64,000 nucleotides of DNA from Parastagonospora avenae f. sp. tritici 18332-5 (GCA_022559985.1 JAFJTR010000039.1:1-64000); one strand, 5' to 3'. Shown: positions 35,300 through 46,210, counted from the first letter of the stretch. The notes: generated by a model not told the origin, from the sequence alone. Made by a program: numbers and translations.

Positions 35300-35830
35300 G
35301 ATTCTTCTGCGAGTATCGCTGCTTCTGCCTTCACGACGCCCGTGCCGATACTTTCCCGTCGACCCCTTCGATCACACCGACGACCACTACCGAAGCGGCG
35401 GATCCGTACCACGCATCGACACCAAAGCCGGACATCATAATTGGGCTTGCACATACTGGGTTCGATGGGCGGCAGCAGAGGCGTCTTGTCGATAACTAGG
35501 CATCTCGGTCAATACTAAGCGACCTACATGCAGCAGATATGCGCATAAGGTTTCCGTTCTTGATCGTCAAAGCAAAAGGGCTGAGCCTGAATAGAGCCCT
35601 TGTTGGGGCGCAGAACCAAGCTGCTGTCAGTGGTGCTTGCATGCTCTCTATCCTTCAAGATCTCCGCAGCGAAGCGGATGGATGCAACGACACTGCTGCT
35701 AGCACTGAAGCGGTCGTGGAAAATACAACAGCGCTATGCTTTTCCATCACAATTGAGGGTGCTGTTCATGAGATGAAAGTTTATTTCATGCACGAAGGCT
35801 CGTTTCATATGCATTGTTCTTGAGCTTTCC
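35300..35830 (+). pseudogene. Fragment of a fungal orphan-family protein (DUF7924-like)
   Basis: One frame reads PDIIIGLAHTGFDG (~35427-35468), meets a TAG near 35495, then continues as ILSDLHAADMRIRFPFLIVKAKG and AQNQAAVSGACML (35539-35650), followed by a conserved-looking FSITIEGAVHEMKVYFMHEG block (35.74-35.80 kb). The order 'PDI.VG.AH.GF ... FPFL.VEAKG ... AQNQAAVSGA' is what I recall of a large, lineage-expanded fungal family of unknown function (probably DUF7924). That family has a nuclease-like 'VEAK' segment; here it reads VKAKG. The N-terminus is decayed and a stop is present, so I call it a pseudogene. The family name should be confirmed. Confidence 0.5.
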
Positions 35831-36272
35831 ACACTGAGTTCGAATGTGAGACGAGGCAGTTTGTATACTCAGTGAGTCAGATATTAGAACGGGATAAGGA
35901 CGAGTATAGGACTAGCATAATGAATGAGCTGGATCGGGTCCGAAGACCTAGGGTGACCTCATAGCGCTCGATATTCTAGCTAGGACCGCAACTACACCTC
36001 GTACCAAAATGTACCACTCCTCCCATTTCCTTATGTCATGACTGGTCCAATTTCCCCGCGTAAGTCTGTAGAAACCTGAAGCTCCTCGTCTGTCTTCGAG
36101 TCAGGTCACAGCGGGCAGTCTATGTCCCGCAACACCTCAGGCACCAGCGAGCTCGCTCAGCCACGCAGCCGGCCTGTCGATGATGTTCCGATACTTGGTC
36201 CCAGTAGGTTTGTCCTTTCAACATGGTCTCAAGCTTGACTAGGCAGCAGGCATCTAGCCATTGTCATCCGCA
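35831..36272. other. Region without a supported gene
   Basis: Contains continuation debris of the preceding pseudogene and the lost C-terminus of the transposase that follows on the minus strand. Nothing can be called. Confidence 0.35.
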
Positions 36273-37298
36273 TCAAGGACGCCATAGGACTAAGCCTTGA
36301 TGCTTATGAAGGCGTGTTGTGAGCTTCTTTGAGTATGCTGTGCTAAGTGGCTTGAACATCACTACATCGAGCGGCTGTAGCGTGTGGGTGCTGTGCGGTG
36401 GACAGATACCCAATAGTATCTTATGCCTGTAGCAATACTCCAGAAAATCTTCCGTTAGGTGACTTCCATGGCCATCTACAAGCAATAGGCAGTACTTTCT
36501 TCGAGCTTTGGCTGCTGTGAAGCGCTCAAACACCTGCTGAAGCCAGGCAAGACTAAGTCCATCATTCGACCAGCCACTGCCTAATACTCCGAAGAAGGCC
36601 ATATGTTCTTCTACCTTCACATCCTCCGCCCAGGTTGATTGTATGTTGTTAGACTCGGCCGGATAGATGAGAGCTAGCAGCAACGCTGTACCATCAGCGC
36701 AAACACACGCTAATAAGCTTATCCACTCGCGATTTCCGTCCTGTAGCATCTGCTTAAACTGCTTCTTCTTAAACAGCCTCTTACTGAAGATCCTCTTCTG
36801 TCTGCTAACAGCTCTAATTATAATGCCTTTCTCGTCCATATTGTACGTATGCTCTGGCTCCATCTCGTAGAAATCAATTTTGCTGCCTAGCTGTTTAAAA
36901 TACACCTTGTACTTATCACCAGAATTAGTAGCGTGGCGTTTGCAGTCTATAGAAGTGCTCCACTGCGATGTGAGCTTGTCTTCGTGTCGGTGGAGGAAGC
37001 GAGTAACCCAGCTTTCGGAGACGGGATGTCCAGCGATATCAGACGCGTAAACCTGTACCATTTCTCTTGTAGGAGGAAGCTTTCGCTCTGTCAAGCCCTC
37101 TATATACTTTACAAGCTCCGCCTCCTGTTCTGGTTGAAGGTTGCGACGTGCTAAACCTGCGTCCGCGCGCGACCCGCTGACACCTCGGTGCTTGCGCGAC
37201 AACGTTGAGCGATTAACACCATACTTTTTAGCTATTATTGCATAGCAAACTTCTTCGCTAGAGCTAAGAGCATCTAGCTCTGCAAGGGCTTCTTCCAT
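36273..37298 (-). CDS. pogo/Tigger-like transposase, open but C-terminally truncated
   Basis: Uninterrupted 341-aa frame from ATG 37298 (no ATG further upstream in frame). Order: psq/HTH domain (~1-45, EVCYAIIAKKYGVNRSTLSRK), CENP-B/Tc5-type HTH (~60-125, LQPEQEAELVKYIEGL...SWVTRFLHRH), then the DDE_1 core with Asp in YNMDEKGI, Asp in LLLVDGHGSH and Asp in LQPLDVVMFKPL. Family members normally continue well beyond the last motif; here the frame ends ~25 residues later (HKHQGLVLWRP), so the C-terminus is lost. It has no RIP stops, unlike the related copy at 20.8-22.1 kb. No terminal inverted repeats or target duplication were recognised. It could be a recent but truncated transposon gene or, less likely, a retained DNA-binding protein. 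Confidence 0.75.
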   Translation of the reverse strand: MEEALAELDALSSSEEVCYAIIAKKYGVNRSTLSRKHRGVSGSRADAGLARRNLQPEQEAELVKYIEGLTERKLPPTREMVQVYASDIAGHPVSESWVTRFLHRHEDKLTSQWSTSIDCKRHATNSGDKYKVYFKQLGSKIDFYEMEPEHTYNMDEKGIIIRAVSRQKRIFSKRLFKKKQFKQMLQDGNREWISLLACVCADGTALLLALIYPAESNNIQSTWAEDVKVEEHMAFFGVLGSGWSNDGLSLAWLQQVFERFTAAKARRKYCLLLVDGHGSHLTEDFLEYCYRHKILLGICPPHSTHTLQPLDVVMFKPLSTAYSKKLTTRLHKHQGLVLWRP

Positions 37299-38753
37299 AG
37301 CCGTCGTGGCGTTGAGTTGTGGGGTGTGCAAAGTTGGGACGAAATCGCGATCGCGTGCATTGAGCGCACGGACACGGTAGTCTAAGGTCCTTCGCAATTC
37401 CCTTATATCCGGTCTGAGGCTTTTGTTCTTTGACGTAAACTATACTGTTGCATGCGCCAATCTTTGGATACTTATCGAATCTCGTCGTGGCGCCCACTCC
37501 TGTTTCTTCAAGTATCTAGCTTGGGCACTGGTGCTATGTAACGCTAACGCGCCGCTATTGTGTTACTACTGTATCCACATCTTGTGTGTCGAAGTAAGGT
37601 CCGTTAACGCGATGTATCGGTTCCTATGCACGAGGCTGCGGCGCTGCTGGTGTCGACGGTGACGATCTTGCTCCAGCCACTGCTTGTCTTTGCTCCGGCA
37701 TGAATAGGGCGTGGCCCAAGTACTTTACACCATGGATGTATTGCGCTCTTCCAGATAGCACCCAGTAGGAGTCCTGCTGTTTCATCTCGGTCTTGCATCA
37801 ATACCGCCTCGAGAAGGCTCGGACGTATCGCCATCATCATCCATCAGGGAATGAAAGAAATGGATCGTTGCCTCACTCACTCTGGCCGGCACCGTTGCCG
37901 CAGCTGTGCATTTTTATACCGTCGTCGGAGCATTCCTTGTGGGAGATCGCGGTGCCTCGTGAACAAGACACTTTATTCTGGCCTACGGATTTGACGATCC
38001 CATTGGAGCGCTGCCCAAGGAAAGTGGGTTACCCATGGAGTACATGGCTTTGATTGAGAACCTTCACCTCTTTTCACAAAGGGGTTTGGGTCGTAGTCGC
38101 GCTCACGAGCATCCTTTATTCACATGTTTTTCTATCGCGCTGAGATGGAGCAGGAAAGGCGACAAAAACGCTGAGGAGATCCCAAGTCGAAACACAAGAG
38201 TTGGTTTACCTCACTATAGCCACAGTGATATTAGGTCCAGGAGCTGCAGGATCATTTGCATTAGCAATTCGCGAAGGTTGACTATAGCTTTGAGAAGCAA
38301 CAAAGGATGCGAAGCCACTATAGACGACAACAAAGCAGTGAAACGATGAAACAAAAGCGGACAAAAATACGGTGGCGATAAACGGTGGGCATATCATGGT
38401 CAGCATGAGCAAAGGAGGTATTTGAAGAGTATCGGCGACTCGGCTGCAACCAAAGCTCACTTGACGCTCCTCGGCCCTGGTAGTGCGTAGAGGCTTGTCA
38501 AGCGTGGTACCTTCAGCGCTTTACAAAAAGCCTCATATCATCTGTCTTGTTAAATTTTCGCTTCAGTTCTTGTCATTTTACACGATGCACAATTTAAAAC
38601 CAGCATACCCAGCACTGCATAGTCGTTCGGATACTAAGCGTATCAAATGCAACATAAAAAGATAGTAAACAGTACTTATTATATGTATTAAGAATATTGC
38701 AGGCTCTATAATTAGGTATGCTGACCGAGCGTCTAATTTTATACAAGAGGGAT
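37299..38753. other. Region without a supported gene
   Basis: Several 60-100-codon frames on both strands. A hydrophobic minus-strand stretch near 38.25-38.45 kb looks signal-peptide-like, but no consistent spliced gene emerges. This is the right edge of the repeat island. Confidence 0.4.
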
Positions 38754-41700
38754 CTATGGTGCTAATGAGAGATGTGAGCGTGACTGTCGAACTTCTCCTA
38801 AGCCAGTGAGCATCGCATCCTTGCGCCGCAGCTGGGGAAGCGACTTTTTCTTGGTCTGAACTGGACTACAGTACCCTAACGGAGGGCTGAGACTGGCGAT
38901 GCAGGGCACAACCTTTTCTGCAGAGTATCGCTTGATTTCATCCCAGCCTCTATGGACAGCTCCATACGAAGGCGAAATGGGAGACATGGTAACTTCGTCT
39001 TGCTTTTGGGACGACGTGAAGCACGCGGATGACGAGTGGTGGCCAAAGACTGGTGAAAAGCATTCTGATGCGACTATAGTGGCATCAGGCGATACTGGAC
39101 TTGGTGGTTCGAACCGTTTGTTGCGTGATGTGATAGGGTCTGCCAGACATGTGCTCATCATTGAAGATGCCCAGGGATTCCTCGACTGCCCTCGAATTGG
39201 TGCGTTCGCCGGCATCAACAGACTAGATCCGGTAGATGGAGCATACACAGTCGCAAAATCAGGTGTTTCTGTACATGTGTCGACCTTTAGAAGCAAATCA
39301 TGCTCAAAAGGATCCCTGCAGGAGTCTGTGTACATTGTCTCCCGTAAACATGGAAGACTATGATTGGAGTAAAATCCTTGATGCAACTTTGATTGGAGAA
39401 GCGAAGCATTGGGCGGAGAGCGCGCGGTAGTTGTGTACGCCATTGAAGTAATCTCACTCAGTACGCTGCGTCTGCTGACAGATTTTGGCTCGCTATCGCT
39501 AAAAGATTCGAGAGCTACTGACGGGCAGGCGATCTCTCTTCCTTGCCTAGTGACCGGAGTATCGAAAACAGAAGAGCCCTGTGATGTGCCTCTGTATCCC
39601 GTGATGGCGGCGGCAAATGCAGCTTCTGTCCCTGTGGGTGCCTGATTGTGGCTTTGAGTGTATTCCTCGGAATATTGTGACGCACCACCTGGATCTCGGA
39701 AAGGATTTCCGGGATCACTGAATCGCGGTGGTAGCAGATTGCTGCTAGATTCGTGGCCGTAATCAGCGGCGCCAGTCGATGCCCGTAAACCATTCCTGGC
39801 CACCGGTGGTATACCGCTAGACCCACCCGACATCAGAGCTTCCTCTAGATCCCTGTCGTGGTCACTTCCACCTGCGGGAGGATCGTACAAATAGGCAACT
39901 TTGGGATAGATGCTCCCTGAACTTGAGCGCCTCGATTTATTCATTCTATAGCGTCGAGCGAGGTAAACGGCGGCGACCACGGCAATTAGCAGGCCAGTTG
40001 TGCTTGCTATAACAACGCCTGCTTTCTGCGAGACTGTCAAGGAAGGCGATGTTGAAGAATCTGAAGTCGCGCTACTTGTGGTAGAGCTGGGCGGCGGAAG
40101 AGCTACAGTAACCGTTTTTGTTGGCCCCGTTACGGATATGCTGAAGGAGGTAGTCGACATTGTTCGCAGAGTTGAGCTTGTCGCTGGAGCGAGAAGAACG
40201 TTTCTTGAAGTAGTAGCGCCATCAGAGTTAGTACTGTTGACTGTGGGCGTGGGAAGTGTGGAGATTATCCAATCTGGGGCACGAGAGGTATGCGAAGCAT
40301 ACGGAACCGTGCTGTTGGAGCTGGCTTGCTGTGCAGGTGGTACTTGTGCACCACCGAGGGGCGTTGCAGATTCAGAGAAAGTTGTGTTCAATCCAGTGTT
40401 CCAGCCACCATATGCTGTAGGACTTATTGACGATTGTTGCAGTGTAATATCAGGTGAAGTGGCAGTTACTGACGTAGCATTGTTGTGCCACTGAGAGCCT
40501 GGACCAAGCGACAATACTGGCGAAGTAATCGAGCTTGTGCTTAGCACAAATGTCAAGATGGAGCTGACAGTCGGAACTGGCACCGAAGGAATGGGAGCAT
40601 TGCCCGCTGATGTAGGCACTGTTGTATTGAAGGGCGTTTTCGATCGATGTGTACCCGAAGAAGCCATGAGAGAGGGAGAAAGGTATGGTGGAGTATTGCT
40701 GGCCACTGTAGCTGATGAGGTTTCTTGTGTTAGGGTGTTGGCAGGCGGTATCAGTATTGTCGAGGTATCGCTGGGCGGGGCGGAGGTACTAGATACAAAA
40801 GACAGCCTGGCTATTGAACTCAGGGTTGTTGCCATATATGTACTAAGTGCGGGTGTCGTTGACAGCGATGGGGAATGATCTCCGTGCTCCACAGATGAAG
40901 TCAATAGTAAACTGGAGGCGTTGGCAGTCAATGTTATGACAAAGCCGCTATGCGACGGTGTCACGCCACCAGTGAAATTTGGCAGAGGATAAGAGCTTAG
41001 AGGCGTAGGGTCTACCGTCATAGCAGTAGAACTGATGGCTGGCACAAGGGGTAGACTTGTAGACCATGACGCGCTTCCCGATGATGCCGGATGGAAAGGT
41101 GTATTAGGTGGCGTGGATCTGGGTACCGAAGATGTGGAAAGCCGCCCCGTTGCTGGTTGCGATGAGAGCGCTTGTGCATGTGTTGATGTTGATGCAACAG
41201 GGAACGTCGTTTGAATCTCGAGATCCGTTGAGTACGATGAGAGGATCAACGAAAGATGTGGAAGATGTACTGAGATAGTCTCGGAAGGTATAGGCATAGT
41301 GAGTTGAGTCGCTGAGGCATCTTGCTCGGAAGGAACGGGGTTGTTTGAGGTCGAGAGAGCATGCTCAGATATCAAAACAGGCAGTGATGAAGAGCTTATA
41401 ATGACGTATGTGTCGCTCCAGATGCTTGCAGTTTGACTTGTACTCAAATGGCTGTTTGTATGTACAAGATGAGCCACTGAGCTCAAGTGTGAGCTTTGTG
41501 TCGAAGTCGATACTGAAGCCGCACTGTTGCTTGTCAAGGCTGCTGGTGTGGCAACATGATGTCCTGATGAGGAGTGGACTTCAAAAGGTGTGGTACGTGG
41601 TACATATGTTGGAGCAGACGATGGTGCTGATCTAGTATCATTCCGCCATGGCTGTTCCTGTCGCTTTGGTAAAAGAGACCCGATGTTCTCCGGGATGTTG

Positions 41701-41850
41701 CCTCGAGCAGACAATTCTTCAGCTATGACATTTAGTAGGGGATGTGAAATTGAGGGCCTTGAAAATTATACCTTTGCTATTGGAAACTGCACCACCGCTC
41801 ACTACCAGTGAAGTCACGAAGCACGCGAACCCAATGATTTTGAACGACAT
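38754..41850 (-). CDS. Ser/Thr-rich single-pass surface protein (mucin/sensor-like)
   Basis: Two exons (41850-41772 and 41722-38754, 49-bp intron) join to 1015 aa. Exon 1 supplies a signal peptide (MSFKIIGFACFVTSLVVSGG). About 570 residues follow, dominated by Ser, Thr, Pro and Val, with many N-x-S/T sites. This part has no cysteine that I can find, so it holds no WSC or CFEM domain. One membrane helix lies near residues 595-615 (VVIASTTGLLIAVVAAVYLA), followed by a basic stop-transfer (RRYRMNKSRR) and a ~400-aa cytosolic tail rich in Ser/Pro. This architecture resembles Mid2/Mtl-type wall-stress sensors and fungal mucins and suggests heavy O-mannosylation. Function is inferred from architecture only. 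The signal peptide lies in its own exon, so a single-frame model starting at 41714 would miss it. Confidence 0.82.
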
Positions 41851-42552
41851 GGCATAATCGCTAGGTGAAACGAATGACAAGGCGTATGCGCGACCAAACA
41901 AAGCAAGAAGAACCAGAGTGAAACAGAAGCAACGGCGGAGAGTACTTAACAACGGGCGTTGATCCTGTCCAAAGGCCGAAGGCGTAGTGTTGGTGGTTCC
42001 AACATAGGACTAGCTCACGGGCCAATTTAGGTCTAGCTCACGACCTTACGGCACTGCACCACACCTGCGGCGGGCTTTGGGGCTGAGTCCTCACACATGT
42101 CCGAGAATATCTGCCTGTCAGCCAAGTTTAGCCCCGGTTCCTGCGAGGGCGTAAAGTCGTATTCTCGTTTTCTGCTTTCCCATACGCAATGATGGAAACC
42201 GTCGGGTCATGTAAGAAGCTCGCAACCGCTCATCTGGCGGACTGCGTCGCTTTGCATGACCGAGCATTGAAGCTTCTCAACGTTCGCGATGATTATTCAC
42301 GAAGTGAAGTGAACTCGGCGACTGTGCCTTTTCGAACGGCGTATTCTTGGGTACAAGACGGTGCGTGAATCTGGCGATCAGCGGCACCTCAGCGGGTATT
42401 CCCACTTGCCGATGCGGCCGGCCCCAGGGTGCCTCACGACTCTCTGCATCTCTTCTCAGCGCTGTTGCTCCGCCCCACGTTCATTAAAGACAAGAGCCAT
42501 GATTCTGTGGCGAAGCGCATACTGGCAGAATTAATTGCAGAGGAAGACATGA
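41851..42552. other. Intergenic region
   Basis: Promoter side of the surface-protein gene and 3' side of the SDR gene. No coding sequence supported. Confidence 0.5.
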
Positions 42553-43633
42553 CTAGCCTGTTGAGCCGCTCCCGCTGACTACATTAGCCTGACTGTCTCG
42601 AATGACCTCCTGTAGCCAGATGGGCAGAGCGCGTAACTTCGGGGAGATGCGTGGACCGAGAACAAGTTGGCCACTCCTCGCCGCAATAATTTGTCTTCCC
42701 ATTGCTTCGGCCACATGTTCGGCTTCAAGGAGCTTCACGCCGATGCTTTCAAGGCCGGCTTGTATTGCTGGATGCGCAGTTATGGCGGATCTGGTCCAGC
42801 CGGGATGGACAATGGTGGTCTTGATCTGTGGACAGTTGTATCTATGCTTTAGTTCCTGGCCGAGGCCTTCATGGAAGGAAAGCAGTGCCGCTTTGGTGCA
42901 GCTGTAGTCTACCGCCGCAGCGAGTGAGACAAAAGACGCCAGGCTTGCAACGCTCATGATGTGGCCTTTCTTCTTGGCTAGCATGTCGGGCAGAAACTCT
43001 TTCACTGTGCTCCAATGACTGAGCAGATTGATGTCGAACATCCTCTTCAAGTTTTCTAGGGGTATGTCGAGGATGGTGTAAGCGTTCCCAATGCCAGCAT
43101 TGTTGATCAAGATGGAAGGGTGGCCCAAGTCTGCGCGGATGGCCTCGGCGGCATTGTGCAAGTCGTGGGGTGAGGTGATGTCGCATTTGTAGTATCGAAC
43201 GAGGTTGAGCTCGTCTGCGTGTGGTTAGTGTGCGGTGCTAGTGGCGTTCCAAGAGAGGTCCGAAAGAGGAGAGGGAAGGCACACGTTTGGTAAAGTTGGC
43301 GGACAAGGGTGCAACGTCCAAGACGGCGCAGCTTATGCCATGGGAGAGAAGGTTTTTGACCACACAGGCGCCGATGCCCTGGGCGCCCCCAGTCACGACG
43401 GCGATCTCCTTCTCCCAGTCCCAAGTGCCAGTGTCGTCGCGCCAGAGCCACCTGTTCTCAGCCCAGCGATTCAGCACCGCATTGAGCTCCAGCACGGCCC
43501 AAAGCGTGCAGGCCCATTTCAAGTACCAATGGAGGGTGTCGGCATGGGCCACGGGGAGTGGCAGAAGCGAAGAACCGGCCCCGTGCAGTGCAGCACACGC
43601 CGCAATAAGCACGAAACAACGGATCGTGATCAT
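42553..43633 (-). CDS. Short-chain dehydrogenase/reductase, membrane-anchored (retinol-dehydrogenase-like)
   Basis: Two exons (43633-43285 and 43214-42553, 70-bp intron in phase 1) join to 336 aa. The N-terminus has two hydrophobic segments (~5-30 and ~36-55) before the Rossmann domain, as in lipid-particle/ER SDRs such as the RDH10/17-beta-HSD11 group. Family motifs: cofactor loop TGGAQGIG at 81-88, NNAG at 154-157, catalytic Ser207, Tyr220 and Lys224 (YSCTK), and HPGWT after the active site. An NAD(P)-dependent alcohol/ketone oxidoreductase of a hydrophobic substrate is inferred; the substrate is unknown. The start ATG at 43633 was chosen because it opens the hydrophobic anchor; the frame is open further upstream, but that part looks like UTR. 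The start codon lies 233 bp from the divergent MTG2 gene. Confidence 0.88.
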
Positions 43634-43866
43634 GGTTATGACGGGTCTGGTCGGGGCCGACAGAGCAGTGTCAGACGCGATGTGAAGGCTGAAGGAAAAG
43701 GAAAAGGGGAAGGAAAAGATGGAATCTTGGAACAGAGTGAACAGTCGGCGGAACCTCAGTGGGCATCTCCTGGAGCACTGATTGGTGCATTTGCGGACAA
43801 GTGACGCCAGCATCACAATTTCATCTTCTTCGCCTGCACCACATGCTCTCCAAAAAACACTAACGC
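43634..43866. promoter_or_regulatory. Shared divergent promoter of SDR and MTG2
   Basis: Only 233 bp separate the two divergent start codons, so both promoters must lie here or overlap. A purine-rich run (gaaggaaaaggaaaagggg type, ~43690-43720) is the most visible element. Whether the pair is co-regulated is not shown by the sequence. Confidence 0.55.
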
Positions 43867-45507
43867 ATGCCTCCTGCCCGCTCACCGTGCCGCTTCGTCG
43901 AGTCGTCGCTTCTGCTTCTGTCTGTCGCGCGCACTCGCAGCTTCCGTGCCCGGGTCCCGTGGCCGTCGCGATGTAGCTCGACCCAGCCGACGTCGCGCCT
44001 CGACCCCAGCGCGGACGACTACTCGCTGACGCCCTTTGCCGACCGCTGCATTCTCACCGTCGAGGCGGGCGGCGGCGGCCACGGCTGCGTGTCGTTCCTG
44101 CGCGAAAAGTACATTGAAGAGGGGCCCGCGAACGGCGGAGACGGGGGCAGTGGCGGCAATGTGTACATCCAGGCAGTGCGCGGCGAGACATCGCTCCACA
44201 AGCTCGCCCGCCGCCGCCTCATCAAGGCAGGCAGAGGGCGCAACGGCCAGGGCAAGGTCAAGGGCGGCGAGCGCGGCACCGACATGCTCATCACGGTGCC
44301 CATCGGGACCATTGTGCGCGAGCTGCAGCGCTACGACCCCATTGCGCTGCAGGAGGAAGAGCACTGGAAGACGCAGCGCGACGGGGGTGAGGTGCCCGGC
44401 GAGGATAACAGCGACAGCGACGGCGACGGTAACGAGGGCAAGGCTGGCTACAACAAGACGCGCTGGCTCGTGTACCCGGGCACGATACCCTCGGAGCTCA
44501 ACAGGATCACCTTCCCCAAGCCCCCCGCCCCGCGCCGCTCGCACCTCGCCGCCCTTGAGCCCGAGGCGCCGCTGTGGCTCGACCTCGACAAGCACATGGA
44601 GACGCCCATGCTCATCGCAGCCGGCGCCATGGGCGGCCTGGGCAACCCGCACTTCATGACGCCCTACAACTCGCGCCCGAAGATGGCCACGCGCGGCGAC
44701 GACGGCCTCAAGCTGTCGCTGCAGCTCGAGCTGAAGATTCTCGCCGATCTGGGCCTCGTCGGCCTGCCCAATGCCGGCAAGAGCACGCTTCTGCGTGCCT
44801 TGAGCAACAGCCGCGCCCGCGTCGGCAACTGGGCCTTCACCACGCTCCAGCCCAATGTCGGCACCGTTGTGCTTGACAACCACAAGGGCCGCCCGCTAGT
44901 CACGTCGCGGCGACGCAACGGCGAGCTGCGCGACAACTTCACCGTCGCAGACGTGCCGGGCCTGATCGAAGACGCACATCTCGACAAAGGGCTCGGCCTG
45001 GGCTTCCTGCGTCACATCGAACGTGCTGCAGTCCTCGCTTTCGTCATCGACCTCTCTACAGGCGATGCTGTCCAGGCCCTGAAGCTGCTTTGGCGGGAAG
45101 TCTCCGAGTACGAGACCATGCGAGGCAAGGAACTCAACGCTGAGACCGAGCGGAGGACAATGACATACCAGCCCGCAAACACGATCCAGTCGTCAAGTCC
45201 CGCATCTGACCTCGTCGATTCGCCAGTGCTGAACCCCTCCCCCGAGCCCTTGCCGTTCCTGTCGTCAACGCCCATCTCTTCAAAGCCATGGTTCGTTGTC
45301 GCGACCAAAGCAGACGTGCTAGATACCCAGACGAACTACGAGGCCCTGCAGCACTACCTCGAACAAGTGAAGAGCCGCGCTCAGCCCCATCCGAGCAATC
45401 GTAAGCACGCGTGGACGAGGAGCCCTCAAGCTATTCCCGTGAGCGCCATCAATGCCGAGGGCGTCCAGGTGATCCCACAGTTGGTCATGGATCTACTCGA
45501 AGAGTAA
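43867..45507 (+). CDS. MTG2: Obg-family GTPase, mitochondrial type (Mtg2)
   Basis: Intronless, 546 aa. The N-terminus is Arg/Ser-rich and lacks acidic residues for ~40 aa, consistent with a mitochondrial presequence. A glycine-rich Obg fold follows (~55-260; GGDGGSGGNVYI, RGRNGQGKVKGGERG), then the G domain: P-loop GLPNAGKST at 299-307, G3 DVPG at 362-365 with LIEDAHLDKGLGLGFLRHIERA, G4 TKAD at 480-483, and G5-like VSAIN near 527. In yeast, Mtg2 is needed for assembly of the mitochondrial large ribosomal subunit. Compared with bacterial ObgE there is an acidic insert inside the Obg fold (~175-195) and a Ser/Pro-rich insert of ~45 residues between G3 and G4. The bacterial C-terminal OCT domain is absent. 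Confidence 0.93.
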   Translation: MPPARSPCRFVESSLLLLSVARTRSFRARVPWPSRCSSTQPTSRLDPSADDYSLTPFADRCILTVEAGGGGHGCVSFLREKYIEEGPANGGDGGSGGNVYIQAVRGETSLHKLARRRLIKAGRGRNGQGKVKGGERGTDMLITVPIGTIVRELQRYDPIALQEEEHWKTQRDGGEVPGEDNSDSDGDGNEGKAGYNKTRWLVYPGTIPSELNRITFPKPPAPRRSHLAALEPEAPLWLDLDKHMETPMLIAAGAMGGLGNPHFMTPYNSRPKMATRGDDGLKLSLQLELKILADLGLVGLPNAGKSTLLRALSNSRARVGNWAFTTLQPNVGTVVLDNHKGRPLVTSRRRNGELRDNFTVADVPGLIEDAHLDKGLGLGFLRHIERAAVLAFVIDLSTGDAVQALKLLWREVSEYETMRGKELNAETERRTMTYQPANTIQSSSPASDLVDSPVLNPSPEPLPFLSSTPISSKPWFVVATKADVLDTQTNYEALQHYLEQVKSRAQPHPSNRKHAWTRSPQAIPVSAINAEGVQVIPQLVMDLLEE

Positions 45508-46210
45508 GACTCATACAGGTCACAAAAACTCTCTTCTTCATTCGACGGGAAGATATATCTATCAAGTACAGCTTAGCCTTGGAGCAAACAACGTTGCTCA
45601 AAACTTGGTTTCATTTCCTGACCCTCGTCCAATAGTTCTGCCGACGTCGCTCCCTCAGCTACTCTGGGCTACCGTTGATCCGTGATCCAGCCAAGGCGGC
45701 AAAATGAGCGTCGTGATAGTGAAACATGGGATTCCGTGCACATGCGCACATGGCGACCAGCATCCGTTTGGCATGCACCCAGTTATGGTTTACTAGCACG
45801 AAATCCACCACTGCCTCCTTCACATCTTTGATCGCACATACAAGTTCTGCACGTTGTGGTTGTGCGTCCTCTATGTTACGCTGATTGCGAACCATGGCAG
45901 CCACTTCATCCTCGTATCTCTAGCGCCGGACTGCATACCTGAAGAAGATGCTGGGCCTGCGGCGTGTACGTGGGGCAATTTCCTGCAACGGCTCCCTTCT
46001 TGTAGGACTTGTGGAGTTGTCCGCACCATGATCGCTTGGACAGGGTGCCCAACTCAGGCTTGCATCTGTGCCCATGGGCCGACACCGAGCTCCCAAGTCG
46101 TGTCGTTGTGGAGAATTCATGGAGACTGAGAAACATCTCAATTGTCGGCTTGTGCCGAGTACGAGCCAGCGCAAGTAGTGAAGCTTCAGACCACAATCGA
46201 GTTCCTCAAA
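45508..46210. other. Convergent 3' intergenic region
   Basis: Between the 3' ends of MTG2 and the minus-strand conserved protein. Open frames up to ~100 codons exist on both strands, but none carries a motif or has splice support. I see nothing to annotate. Confidence 0.45.

Noticed and set aside
18399..37298. Possibility that the island is a Starship-type giant mobile element
   Set aside because: No DUF3435/tyrosine-recombinase captain gene or matching edge was found; the contents are ordinary class I and II elements.
38206..38460. Hydrophobic minus-strand frame that might be a signal-peptide exon
   Set aside because: Starts only with a non-ATG codon or an internal ATG, and no following exon could be joined.
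39107..39118. GGTTCGAACC, a tRNA B-box-like string
   Set aside because: Inside the coding exon of the Ser/Thr-rich protein; no A box or cloverleaf around it.
43882..44883. 333-codon minus-strand frame opposite MTG2
   Set aside because: Antisense shadow of a GC-rich Obg gene; Ala/Val/Arg composition is a reverse-frame artefact.
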